Assembly (NCBI GenBank): GCA_943359415.1 | Contig: CALRHQ010000048.1 | Span: forward strand, 1-6,509 | DNA: 6,509 bases | Direction of reading: 5' to 3' | Source of the DNA: Candidatus Peribacteria bacterium | GTDB lineage: Bacteria; Patescibacteriota; Gracilibacteria; UBA1369; LOWO2-01-FULL-3 | Shown: positions 1 through 6,095 of the stretch, piece by piece | Layout of the letters: each line of letters starts with the position of its first letter | Position numbering within the stretch: position 1 is the first letter of the stretch | Position numbers and translations under genes: made by a program | The notes under the pieces: model-generated | What the model saw: only the letters and a program-made list of their open reading frames with translations | Databases searched by the model: none | What the model was told of the DNA's origin: nothing

Positions 1-84
1 CTTAGACTATCAAACTACATGGAAAATACAATCGTGTCAACAAGGAAAGATATCTTTTAAATAAAGCTATTTTTGCACGAGTGC

Positions 85-483
85 TTATCTTATTGCTCTT
101 TGAAGTTCGTCTCCCACGTGTGCACTAGTTTCATCTACAACAGTCTCTAAAAACGCTCCTCCTTCTTCTTTGCCTTCAACATCTTTTGGTTTATTTGATG
201 CACGTAAAAAAGCTAATTCTATTACACGTCTATACTCACCTCCTGGGTTAAAATCCGGCTGATATTTCTCCGCTATTGTAAAAAATGTAATACGAGCAGA
301 GATCAGAGCTTCTTGAGTAATATCTTCCCCAACCAATGCCAAAAAAGCATCTGTAAGTGCCTCCAATTGTGGGTGTACTCGTTCAGCTCCAGGTCCATCA
401 TCGTCAGCAATTACTCGAATTGCATCTTCCAATGTTTTTTTTGCTTCTTCATTAGATTCCTTACCTTTTATTATGTCTGTCAT
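85..483 (-). CDS. Small acidic protein of unknown function
   Basis: This encodes 132 residues, ATG to TAA, that I do not recognise as any family. It is acidic and looks mostly alpha-helical, with no cysteine, no tryptophan, no signal peptide and no membrane segment, so a soluble cytoplasmic protein is likely. The N-terminal third is rich in Glu, Lys and Asp (an EEAKK stretch, then a DDDGPG turn at residues 27-32). Residues 35-98 form the more ordered part, with amphipathic helices around LEALTDAFLALV and SARITFFTIAEKY, a PDFNPGGEYRR turn, and a further helix. The C-terminus (103-132) is again Glu-rich. A recognisable promoter lies just upstream, and the terminator of the cold-shock gene sits directly behind that promoter, so this is probably a monocistronic gene. 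No Shine-Dalgarno sequence precedes the ATG. The promoter and the amino-acid make-up support a real gene; the function is unknown. Confidence 0.75.
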   Translation of the reverse strand: MTDIIKGKESNEEAKKTLEDAIRVIADDDGPGAERVHPQLEALTDAFLALVGEDITQEALISARITFFTIAEKYQPDFNPGGEYRRVIELAFLRASNKPKDVEGKEEGGAFLETVVDETSAHVGDELQRAIR

Positions 484-510
484 ACAATTTTGATTAAAAT
501 TTGAGATTGT

Positions 511-538
511 ATATTATCACTAAATGAATTTACGTCAA
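511..538 (-). promoter_or_regulatory. Promoter of the acidic-protein gene
   Basis: Read on the minus strand, a -35 TTGACG (533-538) is followed after 16 bp by a -10 TAATAT (511-516). The predicted start near 504 leaves a leader of about 20 bases before the ATG at 483. The leader is A/T-rich and has no Shine-Dalgarno motif. This is a motif match only. Confidence 0.55.
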
Positions 539-546
539 GTTGTATT

Positions 547-578
547 AAAAAAACACTACCTTTTGACAGATAGTGTTT
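547..578 (-). terminator. Intrinsic terminator of the cold-shock gene
   Basis: On the minus strand, just after the cold-shock stop codon, the arms AAACACTA and TAGTGTTT (571-578 and 551-558 on the plus strand) form an 8-bp stem with a 12-base loop. A run of seven U residues follows, overlapping the end of the stem. This is the classical Rho-independent layout. It separates the cold-shock gene from the next minus-strand promoter at 511-538. Confidence 0.8.
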
Positions 579-592
579 ATTTTAGTTGGCAA

Positions 593-811
593 TTAAGCCT
601 GTTCTTCTTCGCCTCCTGCAAGTTGAACATTAACAGCATTTAATCCTTTTGGGGATTCTTCTGTTTCGAAAGTGACAGAGTCTCCTTCTTGTAGTTCGTT
701 GAATGTTACTCCAACTAGAGAATTGCTGTGAAAGAATAAATCTTTCGCAAGACCTTCTCCTGTGATAAAGCCGAAGCCTTTATCTGTGATCTTTTTGATC
801 TTTCCGATCAT
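593..811 (-). CDS. Cold-shock domain protein (CspA family)
   Basis: This is a 72-residue single cold-shock domain (an OB fold) that binds single-stranded RNA or DNA; the family acts as RNA chaperones in the cytoplasm. The RNP1 motif KGFGFI is at residues 11-16 and the RNP2 equivalent DLFFH at 24-28. The segment from LQEGDSVTFETEESPKG to AVNV matches the last strands of the domain. Length fits the family (about 65-75 residues). A short acidic tail, GGEEEQA, follows the domain. The RNP2 motif reads LFFH where VFVH is common, a conservative change. The leader from the upstream promoter would be about 48 bases, shorter than the long leaders of cold-induced enterobacterial csp mRNAs, so cold induction cannot be inferred. 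The gene ends in a strong intrinsic terminator. Which csp paralogue it is cannot be told from sequence alone. Confidence 0.95.
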   Translation of the reverse strand: MIGKIKKITDKGFGFITGEGLAKDLFFHSNSLVGVTFNELQEGDSVTFETEESPKGLNAVNVQLAGGEEEQA

Positions 812-865
812 ACATGTTGCGTTAAAATATTAGATACAAAGGATTTTTGGTCTTTTGCTAAATGC

Positions 866-895
866 AACTTAACATTATTTTTAATGGCTTGTCAA
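866..895 (-). promoter_or_regulatory. Probable promoter of the cold-shock gene
   Basis: On the minus strand there is a perfect -35 TTGACA at 890-895. The -10 is weak: TTAAGT (867-872) at 17 bp, or TAAGTT (866-871) at 18 bp. A start near 860 gives a leader of about 48 bases. The perfect -35 is convincing; the exact -10 is uncertain. Confidence 0.45.
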
Positions 896-946
896 ATCTC
901 GTTTCTGAAAATTCTAATCGTGTCTGAAATATGCACCGGATACATT

Positions 947-1021
947 TGGAGCGAGTAACGAGAATCGAACTCGTGTTTCGACCTTGGCAAGGTCGCGTAA
1001 TAGCCATTATACCATACTCGC
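947..1021 (-). tRNA. tRNA-Gly (anticodon GCC)
   Basis: The minus strand folds into a complete cloverleaf. The acceptor stem GCGAGTA pairs with TACTCGC over all seven base pairs. The D arm carries GG in its loop. The anticodon stem CGACC/GGTCG encloses the loop TTGCCAA with anticodon GCC (986-988 on the plus strand). A four-base variable loop is followed by a T arm, ACGAG/CTCGT, with the canonical TTCGATT loop. The discriminator base is T, as usual for bacterial tRNA-Gly, and the 3' CCA is encoded (947-949). This tRNA reads GGC and GGU. A good promoter lies upstream at 1062-1090, leaving a 5' leader of roughly 34 bases for RNase P to remove. No terminator is visible before the cold-shock gene, so read-through into that gene is possible. 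Confidence 0.98.
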
Positions 1022-1061
1022 TTGTTGTAAATGATCTCTTGTCAGGGGTTTTGCATGCGAA

Positions 1062-1090
1062 ATTGTAATTCCTATGAGGTTTTAAATCAA
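1062..1090 (-). promoter_or_regulatory. Promoter of the tRNA-Gly gene
   Basis: On the minus strand a -35 TTGATT (1085-1090) and a -10 TACAAT (1062-1067, five of six consensus bases) are separated by exactly 17 bp. Transcription would start near 1055, about 34 bases before the mature tRNA. The spacing and placement fit well. The rest of the divergent gap (1022-1114) contains no convincing plus-strand promoter for the hydrolase. Confidence 0.6.
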
Positions 1091-1114
1091 TCTATTTTAT
1101 GGTAAATTTTTGGC

Positions 1115-2305
1115 ATGGGAGAAACTTTTTTAGAAAAATTAGAACAATCTTCAAAACCTTTGGATGTAAGGGCTGCTTATACTAGGGATTTTTTGGAGGA
1201 TAGAAAGATATCTAATGCAGATTTTATTCAAAAAGCTGGAGATATAGGAGTTGTTATTTCCGAAGAGGATATTAAAGATAATAAAAAATTGGTTACCAAG
1301 ATTTTCGATATACAAAAGGCCCTTAAGTTTGAGGAGATTGATTCAAAAGAAGGAACTGATGGGATGTTTGGACTACATACTCTTGGAAGGTTGGGGGAAT
1401 TTATTGCCGCAAAAACTGAAAGGAAAGATGCATCTGCTGATGCTGCGGAGACCGCGAAAGCTGACGCAGTAGCGGCAAAACCTCAGGCGCCTATACAACA
1501 AGAACAGGTCGCAAGTGCCACTATAAAACCCGATAAAAATTCTAATCAAAGTGAAACTCCTCAAGCAAATATTGATAAAATCCTTAAAACATTCCCTGGG
1601 AAAAGTGAAGTAGTGAGGCTTTCCGGAAATGGCGGAAGACAAGTTGTAATATATGTTCCTCAAGGTTTTGATTCAAGTAAACCGGTTGAAATTGATTATC
1701 ATTTTCATGGTATGCGTGGAAACTGGGTTGACGTTCCATTTCCAAAACTTGCAGGAACAGGTCCGTATTATCATGCTGGGCGAATCGGAGCAGGTTCAAA
1801 TCGAATTACACAGGCACTTGCTGCAGCTCAAAAACATAGAAATATGGTTCTTGTTTATCCTTTGAGTGCCGGCCAACGCGGGGCAATTGGATCTCTACCG
1901 TATAAAAATGGATATGATGGCGAGTGGATGAAAAAAGGAAATGGTACCGATAATATGGCTAATCTACATATAGAAACTCTTGTAGAATTAAAAAGAATGC
2001 TTGGTAGTGATTTGAATTCCGCTTCAGTTACTTTATCTGGACATAGTGCCGGAGGATTGGCTTTAAGCAATGCTGTAGCTTCAGGGTTTAAAGCTGATAA
2101 AATCAAGTTTTTGGATGCCAGTTATTCCGGATGGGCATCCAACGCTTATGCAAAAGCAAAGGGTAAGCCAAGATTTGAACTATATGTAGTGAAAGGGACA
2201 AAGACTGATAAGCCAAATACACGTTCTCTAAATGGAAAGGAAGGTGTTAAATATGTGACGACAAATCAAGTTAAGCATGGAGATTTTAATTCTGCATATT
2301 TATAA
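1115..2305 (+). CDS. Alpha/beta-hydrolase with PG-binding-like N-terminal segment
   Basis: This is a 396-residue protein in three parts. Residues 58-97 read IFDIQKALKF then DGMFGLHTLGRL, the pattern of peptidoglycan-binding type 1 domains (QKALG, DGxFGxxT); the match is by eye and may be degenerate. Residues 101-150 are a low-complexity Ala/Lys/Gln/Pro linker. Residues 163-396 look like an alpha/beta-hydrolase of the esterase or PHB-depolymerase-like kind: strand VVIYVPQGF (177-185), the HFHG oxyanion-type turn (196-199), nucleophile elbow GHSAGG with Ser311, a likely acid Asp334 in FLDASYSG, and a likely His388 in VKHGDF near the C-terminus. The substrate is unknown; a cell-envelope ester is a guess from the N-terminal segment. 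There is no signal peptide or membrane helix, and an in-frame TAA at 1103-1105 rules out a longer start. Transcription converges on pnp. No Shine-Dalgarno sequence is present. Confidence 0.85.
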   Translation: MGETFLEKLEQSSKPLDVRAAYTRDFLEDRKISNADFIQKAGDIGVVISEEDIKDNKKLVTKIFDIQKALKFEEIDSKEGTDGMFGLHTLGRLGEFIAAKTERKDASADAAETAKADAVAAKPQAPIQQEQVASATIKPDKNSNQSETPQANIDKILKTFPGKSEVVRLSGNGGRQVVIYVPQGFDSSKPVEIDYHFHGMRGNWVDVPFPKLAGTGPYYHAGRIGAGSNRITQALAAAQKHRNMVLVYPLSAGQRGAIGSLPYKNGYDGEWMKKGNGTDNMANLHIETLVELKRMLGSDLNSASVTLSGHSAGGLALSNAVASGFKADKIKFLDASYSGWASNAYAKAKGKPRFELYVVKGTKTDKPNTRSLNGKEGVKYVTTNQVKHGDFNSAYL

Positions 2306-2317
2306 AATTTTATAATT

Positions 2318-2352
2318 AAAAAATAAGGGAACAACTCTCGTCATTCCCTTAT
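2318..2352 (-). terminator. Intrinsic terminator downstream of pnp
   Basis: The perfect 9-bp arms ATAAGGGAA (2323-2331) and TTCCCTTAT (2344-2352) enclose a 12-base loop. On the minus strand the stem is followed by a run of U (the A-run at 2318-2323 on the plus strand), giving a proper intrinsic terminator about 30 bases after the pnp stop. On the plus strand the same hairpin lies about 17 bases after the hydrolase stop but lacks a following U-tract, so it would protect the 3' end or pause polymerase rather than terminate by the standard mechanism. Confidence 0.85.
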
Positions 2353-2381
2353 CGGTCAACCTTATTTATGGTCTCTTATTC

Positions 2382-4586
2382 TTAGTTTTTGTGTATTCTG
2401 CGGACTGAATCAGTTCCTTCTACAATTTCATCATCTATTCCTCCGACCGAGTGAGTTACTGTTCCACCCGATTTAGATGCAGCTCCTTCTCCAGTCAAAA
2501 GGGCTTTTCTTGAGAAATTATATCTTCCTTGATCATCAACTTGCATCAATTTTACCTTTACCACGTCACCTAATTTCACTACATCTTCAACTTTGTTTAC
2601 TCTTTTAGCATCAAGTTCTGAAATATGAACTAGTCCTTCTTTTCCAGGAACGAATTCCACGAATGCACCAAAGTCCATAATTCTTGTTACTTTTCCTTCA
2701 AATGTGTCTCCAACTTTTGGAATGTATGTAAGTTTACCAATCCAATCCAAAGCTTTGTTTCCTTTTTCTTGATCTGGAGCTGTGATTGTGATGATTCCTT
2801 CATCGCTGATATCCATTTCAACATCACATTCCGCAGTAATTCTTTGAATTGTTTCACCACCTTTTCCGATGATAACCCTGATCATATCCGGATCAACTTT
2901 TACAGTCATAATAAGTGGAGCATATTTTGAAAGTACTTTTCTTGGTTCCGGTAATGCTGTAACCATTTTCGCCATGATGAAATCACGACCTTCTTTGGCT
3001 TGAGCAAGCGCATTTTTAAGCAATTCAATTTGTAGTCCTTTGATCTTGATATCCATTTGAAGAGCTGTGATTCCGTCACGTGTTCCTGTGACTTTGAAAT
3101 CCATATCTCCTGCGAAATCTTCCATTCCTTGAATGTCTGATAAAATCTTGTAAGCACCTGTTTCTTTATCAGAAACTAGTCCCATGGCTATTCCTGCAAC
3201 CGGTTTTTTAATAGGTACACCAGCGCACATCAATGAAAGTGTAGATCCACAGACAGAAGCCATTGAGCTTGATCCGTTACATTTTATAATTTCTGAAACC
3301 AACCACATTGTATAAGGGAAATCTGCTTTGTCAGGAAGTACCGGAAGTAGCGCTCTTTCAGCTAAATCTCCATGTCCGATTTCACGTCTATTTGGACCAC
3401 TCATACGTTTTATATCTCCAGTTGCATATGGAGGAAAATGATAATGATGCATATAATTCTTCACTTTGTCTTTGTCCATTGTGTCGATGATTTGCGCGTC
3501 TGTAGGCCCTCCTAGTGTTGTGATTGTTAGGGCTGCTGTTTCTCCTCTTTGGAAAAGTGCAGATCCATGCGTTCTTGGCAAAACGTCCAAAACGATATTA
3601 ATAGGTCGAACTTCTGTAAGTTTTCGACCATCTAAACGAATTTCTTTTTCAAGAATATTTTTTCTCATATTCTTTTCCATCAATTTGTTTAGAATTTCCG
3701 CAATTTCTTTTCCTGAGTAAACTTTTTCTGCGATTTCTTTTGCAAAATGTGCAAAAAGTTTATTTTCAAGTACGTGAATTTTAGCTTTTACATCTTTTTT
3801 AGTTTTTCCTTCAATAGTGTTTAGCTCTTCAACGGAAATCTGTTCTGAAATTTTTGCCACTAGCTCTTCATTTACCAAATGTAAAACAGGAAGTATTTTT
3901 TCAATTTCAAATCCTTTTACATAATCTAGCTGGAATTGGCAAATTTCCTTTATATATTTGTGAGCTTCTGCAAGCGCTTCTAGGACAATTTCTTCTGTAA
4001 CTTCTTTCATTCCCGCTTCAACCATAGTGATGGCGTCAAGCGTTCCTGCAACGATCAAATTCATCTGACCTTCATCACATTCCTCATACGTAGGATTGAT
4101 AATAATTTTTCCATCTTTGTATCCAACTCTTACTGCACCAAGAGGTCCTTCAAATGGCGCACCACTAAGCAAAAGAGCTACAGAAGCGGCATTCATAGCT
4201 GTTGTTGCTGGATCAACTTCCATATCTGCTGAAAGAGCACTGCATATAAGCTGTACTTCATTTGTTGTTCCTTTTGGAAAAAGTGGACGAACAGGCCTGT
4301 CTATCATTCGTGATATCAAAGTCGCGTTTTCTGAAGGTCTTCCTTCACGTTTAATAAAACGGCTTCCTTTGATTTTTCCAGCCGCATACATATTTTCTTC
4401 GTAATCAACCGTCATAGGGAAAAAATCAGCTCCCTCTAAGCCTTTTTCTGTCATCGAAGCGTTAGCCATGATAACTGTGTCTCCAAGAGAGACAACTGCA
4501 CATCCGTTTGCATACGACAAAATTGGGGAATTCGTGATCTTGAATTCTCTCCCAGCAAGAGTCATAGTACTTGTTTTTGGTTCCAT
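2382..4586 (-). CDS. pnp: Polyribonucleotide nucleotidyltransferase (PNPase)
   Basis: PNPase degrades RNA 3' to 5' by phosphorolysis, releasing nucleoside diphosphates, as a cytoplasmic homotrimer. From the ATG at 4586 it has 734 residues, near the usual 700-750. The first RNase PH core (about 8-140) includes FIKREGRPSE and IDRPVRPLFP. A helical domain follows (about 240-315). The second, catalytic RNase PH core (about 323-540) has LPRTHGSALFQRGET, the phosphate-binding GSSSMASVCG (438-447) and GDMDFKV; Asp490, Asp496 and Lys498 correspond to the metal-site residues of the E. coli enzyme. The KH domain has GKGG at 574-577 and the S1 domain spans about 626-695. A short Gly/Ser-rich tail closes the protein. 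An upstream in-frame TTG (4619) would add 11 residues but lies inside a predicted hairpin stem, so the ATG is preferred. It lies downstream of rpsO, the widespread bacterial order, and all catalytic motifs look intact. Confidence 0.98.
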   Translation of the reverse strand: MEPKTSTMTLAGREFKITNSPILSYANGCAVVSLGDTVIMANASMTEKGLEGADFFPMTVDYEENMYAAGKIKGSRFIKREGRPSENATLISRMIDRPVRPLFPKGTTNEVQLICSALSADMEVDPATTAMNAASVALLLSGAPFEGPLGAVRVGYKDGKIIINPTYEECDEGQMNLIVAGTLDAITMVEAGMKEVTEEIVLEALAEAHKYIKEICQFQLDYVKGFEIEKILPVLHLVNEELVAKISEQISVEELNTIEGKTKKDVKAKIHVLENKLFAHFAKEIAEKVYSGKEIAEILNKLMEKNMRKNILEKEIRLDGRKLTEVRPINIVLDVLPRTHGSALFQRGETAALTITTLGGPTDAQIIDTMDKDKVKNYMHHYHFPPYATGDIKRMSGPNRREIGHGDLAERALLPVLPDKADFPYTMWLVSEIIKCNGSSSMASVCGSTLSLMCAGVPIKKPVAGIAMGLVSDKETGAYKILSDIQGMEDFAGDMDFKVTGTRDGITALQMDIKIKGLQIELLKNALAQAKEGRDFIMAKMVTALPEPRKVLSKYAPLIMTVKVDPDMIRVIIGKGGETIQRITAECDVEMDISDEGIITITAPDQEKGNKALDWIGKLTYIPKVGDTFEGKVTRIMDFGAFVEFVPGKEGLVHISELDAKRVNKVEDVVKLGDVVKVKLMQVDDQGRYNFSRKALLTGEGAASKSGGTVTHSVGGIDDEIVEGTDSVRRIHKN

Positions 4587-4749
4587 ATTTTTTTGGGTTA
4601 TGGAGATATAAAGACCCAAATGGAACCTTCTTTAAGTTACAAGGTTTAAAGAAACGAGTATTCGTTTGCTTAAATCTTGCTACTTAATCCGAAGAACTTC
4701 CAGACTTGGGTTTAAGTGAAAATTTTAAAGAACGTTCTAGCTTTCGCTA
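4587..4749 (-). promoter_or_regulatory. Structured rpsO-pnp spacer, probable pnp leader
   Basis: This 163-base gap is full of self-complementary segments on the minus strand. In transcript order there is a 4-bp hairpin with a GAAA tetraloop (4738-4749), overlapping by one base a 10-base palindrome AGAACGTTCT (4729-4738). Next is a long hairpin at 4645-4674: a 6-bp AAACGA/TCGTTT stem with a 4-base loop, then a C-C mismatch, then six further pairs including one G-U. A 7-bp stem TTTGGGT/ACCCAAA (4614-4620 with 4592-4598) ends six bases before the pnp ATG. An upstream ACCCAA (4706-4711 on the plus strand as TTGGGT) can pair with the same TTGGGT, extended by TGGAA/TTCCA, giving an alternative fold. 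No strong promoter or U-tract terminator was seen. In E. coli the equivalent leader is a double-stranded RNase III site used by PNPase to control itself; a similar role here is an inference. Confidence 0.5.
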
Positions 4750-5013
4750 TTACTTTCTTAGCTTCAATTCTTTTAGAATTTTATCGTAAGCGTCTTTATC
4801 ATGGAGTCTCATGTAGTTAAGGTGTTTTCTCCTTTTTCCTACAAGACCGATAAGACCTCTTCTTGAATGATCGTCCTTTGTATGGGCTTCAAGATGCTCT
4901 GAAAGTTCGTTGATTCTTTCTGTCAAAACGGCGATTTGCACGCGTGACGAACCAGTGTCTTTCTGATGTACACCATATTTTCCAATGAGGACTTTTTTCT
5001 TTGCTCTGTCCAT
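4750..5013 (-). CDS. rpsO: 30S ribosomal protein S15
   Basis: S15 is a primary binder of the 16S rRNA central domain (helices 20 to 22) during assembly of the small subunit. The protein has 87 residues against 89 in E. coli. The family signature is clear: HQKDTGSSRVQIAVLTERI (residues 16-34), LSEHLEAHTKDDHSRRGL with the rRNA-contacting D-H-S, and KRRKHLNYM near residue 60. It is all-helical and basic at the C-terminus. It lies directly upstream of pnp, with the widely conserved rpsO-pnp order. It has its own promoter at 5056-5084 and a small hairpin ending at the start codon, a position where S15 autoregulatory structures occur in other bacteria, although they differ between lineages. No Shine-Dalgarno sequence is visible. 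Confidence 0.98.
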   Translation of the reverse strand: MDRAKKKVLIGKYGVHQKDTGSSRVQIAVLTERINELSEHLEAHTKDDHSRRGLIGLVGKRRKHLNYMRLHDKDAYDKILKELKLRK

Positions 5014-5042
5014 GATTTTCGAGTAAAAATGTATATAAAATC
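5014..5042 (-). promoter_or_regulatory. Hairpin abutting the rpsO start codon
   Basis: In the minus-strand transcript GATTTT (5037-5042) can pair with AAAATC (5014-5019), a 6-bp stem with a 17-base loop whose 3' arm touches the ATG. It is A/U-rich and therefore weak. Its position resembles translational operators bound by S15 in other bacteria, but no known S15-binding motif was recognised. Confidence 0.3.
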
Positions 5043-5055
5043 GATAGCGGAGGTT

Positions 5056-5084
5056 AGTTTACACAAAAAAATTGATTTTGGCAA
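5056..5084 (-). promoter_or_regulatory. Promoter of the rpsO-pnp unit
   Basis: On the minus strand a -35 TTGCCA (5079-5084) and a -10 TAAACT (5056-5061) are 17 bp apart. The start near 5049 leaves a leader of about 36 bases to the rpsO ATG. Its -35 region overlaps that of the divergent promoter for the membrane protein, so the two probably compete for polymerase. Confidence 0.5.
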
Positions 5085-5099
5085 GAGTTAATGTAAAAT
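5072..5099 (+). promoter_or_regulatory. Promoter of the membrane-protein gene
   Basis: A -35 TTGATT (5072-5077) and a -10 TAAAAT (5094-5099) are 16 bp apart. The -10 overlaps the upstream ATG at 5098, and transcription would begin at about 5106-5107, on the second in-frame ATG (5107). If this is correct, the mRNA is leaderless. Confidence 0.45.
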
Positions 5100-5106
5100 G
5101 ATTTCC

Positions 5107-6045
5107 ATGGATTATAAAAAAATCATAGTAGATTCGTGGATCTACACCCAAAGCAATAAAAAGCTTATCATTTGGTTTGGGTTTATCCCTTCAATATTAA
5201 CGACTACTGTTGGGATTGGATATATCGCCTATCAGATCTTTGCATTTAAAAAATCTTATATTTTTGGAGATGAAGAAAGTAGTGCGCTCGGTGAAGTTGT
5301 TACTTTCATGTGGGAGTTTGTTAATTCTCATCTTACTTGGACTGTTCCACTGATCATTATTGCTGTAATTTTTGGTGTTTTTTATTTTCTTTTTCCTACT
5401 CTTGCGAGAGCTGCCTCTTTACAAATGATAGCAAGACATCGAAATGGGCAAGAAGCCAGTATAGGAACAGGACTAAAATATGGCATTATGGCATTTTTAC
5501 AATTGTTTGAGTATCACATGATCATCAAAACGTTTTCTTTCTTCTCGTTATTGATAGAGATGTCCTTTGTAGTAAGGAATCTTGGACCAGTACTTTTCAA
5601 GCTTCTGCTTCCTGTTTTTATGATTATGATAATCATAAGTTTTGTACTCATGCTCCTCTTTACTTACACTGATTTTTTTATCGTTATCGACGGCAAAGGT
5701 GTTTTTGATTCCATGAAATCAAGCGCAAAATTGGTTGTTTTAAGCTGGAAACATACATTTTTGATAACCATTCTAATGATTCTTATTGGTGTAAGAATTT
5801 TCATACAAGCTATCATGGTTTTCGCTATACCTGCCCTTATTATTGCCGTTACCGGATATCTAGCTACGGTTACACTTCCGGCTACTGGAATTATCGTTGG
5901 AGGAGTTGTTGGATTAGTATGTTTATTTTTGGCATCATACCTTAATGGTGTAATCGATATTTTCTCGTATACAGTCTGGACGTATACCTTCCTGGATTTG
6001 ACTTCCGAGAAACATCTTTCAGCAAGAGAGGCAATTACTGACTAA
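5107..6045 (+). CDS. Polytopic membrane protein of unknown function
   Basis: The gene encodes 312 residues with about six hydrophobic segments, at roughly 20-46, 80-100, 126-152, 163-190, 216-250 and 260-290. There is no cleavable signal peptide. Between the fourth and fifth segments, DGKGVFDSMKSSAKLVVLSWKHTF resembles the cytoplasmic re-entry motif (amphipathic 'SxxLV..W..' helix before a membrane span) of YciC/DUF975-like and GPDPase-membrane-domain proteins. I place it in that broad group only tentatively; no enzymatic residues are evident. An earlier ATG at 5098 would add three residues but overlaps the best -10 box, so 5107 is preferred. No Shine-Dalgarno sequence precedes either start. 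The gene is divergent from rpsO, sharing a 93-base intergenic gap, and ends in an intrinsic terminator 16 bases after its stop, so it is probably transcribed alone. Confidence 0.85.
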   Translation: MDYKKIIVDSWIYTQSNKKLIIWFGFIPSILTTTVGIGYIAYQIFAFKKSYIFGDEESSALGEVVTFMWEFVNSHLTWTVPLIIIAVIFGVFYFLFPTLARAASLQMIARHRNGQEASIGTGLKYGIMAFLQLFEYHMIIKTFSFFSLLIEMSFVVRNLGPVLFKLLLPVFMIMIIISFVLMLLFTYTDFFIVIDGKGVFDSMKSSAKLVVLSWKHTFLITILMILIGVRIFIQAIMVFAIPALIIAVTGYLATVTLPATGIIVGGVVGLVCLFLASYLNGVIDIFSYTVWTYTFLDLTSEKHLSAREAITD

Positions 6046-6060
6046 ATATTAGCTCGCCTT

Positions 6061-6085
6061 GAGGCGTTGACGTATCGCCTTTTTT
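6061..6085 (+). terminator. Intrinsic terminator of the membrane-protein gene
   Basis: AGGCG (6062-6066) pairs with CGCCT (6076-6080) around a 9-base loop, with an extra G-U pair outside, and the stem runs straight into six T (6080-6085). A second CGCCT upstream (6055-6059) could pair with the same AGGCG but would leave almost no loop, so the downstream pairing is more plausible. The terminator is physically interleaved with the next promoter. Confidence 0.7.
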
Positions 6086-6095
6086 GTTGTATAAT
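6067..6095 (+). promoter_or_regulatory. Near-consensus promoter of the PAS-protein gene
   Basis: A -35 TTGACG (6067-6072) and a perfect -10 TATAAT (6090-6095) are separated by exactly 17 bp, the best promoter in the window. A start near 6102 gives a leader of about 25 bases that is A-rich, unstructured and without a Shine-Dalgarno motif. The -35 box lies inside the loop of the preceding terminator, and the T-tract of that terminator lies in the promoter spacer. Confidence 0.8.

Noticed and set aside
1..64. Short plus-strand open tails (frame 1 ending at 60, frame 2 ending at 64) that could be the 3' end of a gene entering from the left.
   Set aside because: Only about 20 codons are visible in each frame, both are open, and neither tail is recognisable, so a gene cannot be supported.
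47..84. Palindromes AAAGATATCTTT (47-58) and GCACGAGTGC (75-84) downstream of the acidic-protein gene as a terminator.
   Set aside because: The first has no loop, the second has a two-base loop, and neither is followed by a U-tract on the minus strand.
313..504. Plus-strand open frame opposite the acidic-protein gene.
   Set aside because: The translation is rich in Cys, Phe and Ser in the manner of an antisense shadow, and the minus-strand frame has a promoter and a balanced composition.
1039..1108. Plus-strand promoter for the hydrolase (TTGTCA 1039-1044 with TGTAAT 1064-1069, or a -10-like TAAATT at 1103-1108).
   Set aside because: The first pair has a 19-bp spacer and the second has no -35 partner; neither is good enough to annotate.
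4096..4404. Plus-strand open frame of 102 codons inside pnp.
   Set aside because: It lies wholly opposite the conserved first RNase PH core of PNPase and shows no independent family resemblance.
4587..4619. TTG at 4619 as the pnp start, adding 11 residues.
   Set aside because: The extra residues are not PNPase-like, TTG is rarer than ATG, and the codon is buried in a predicted 7-bp stem; ATG 4586 is simpler.
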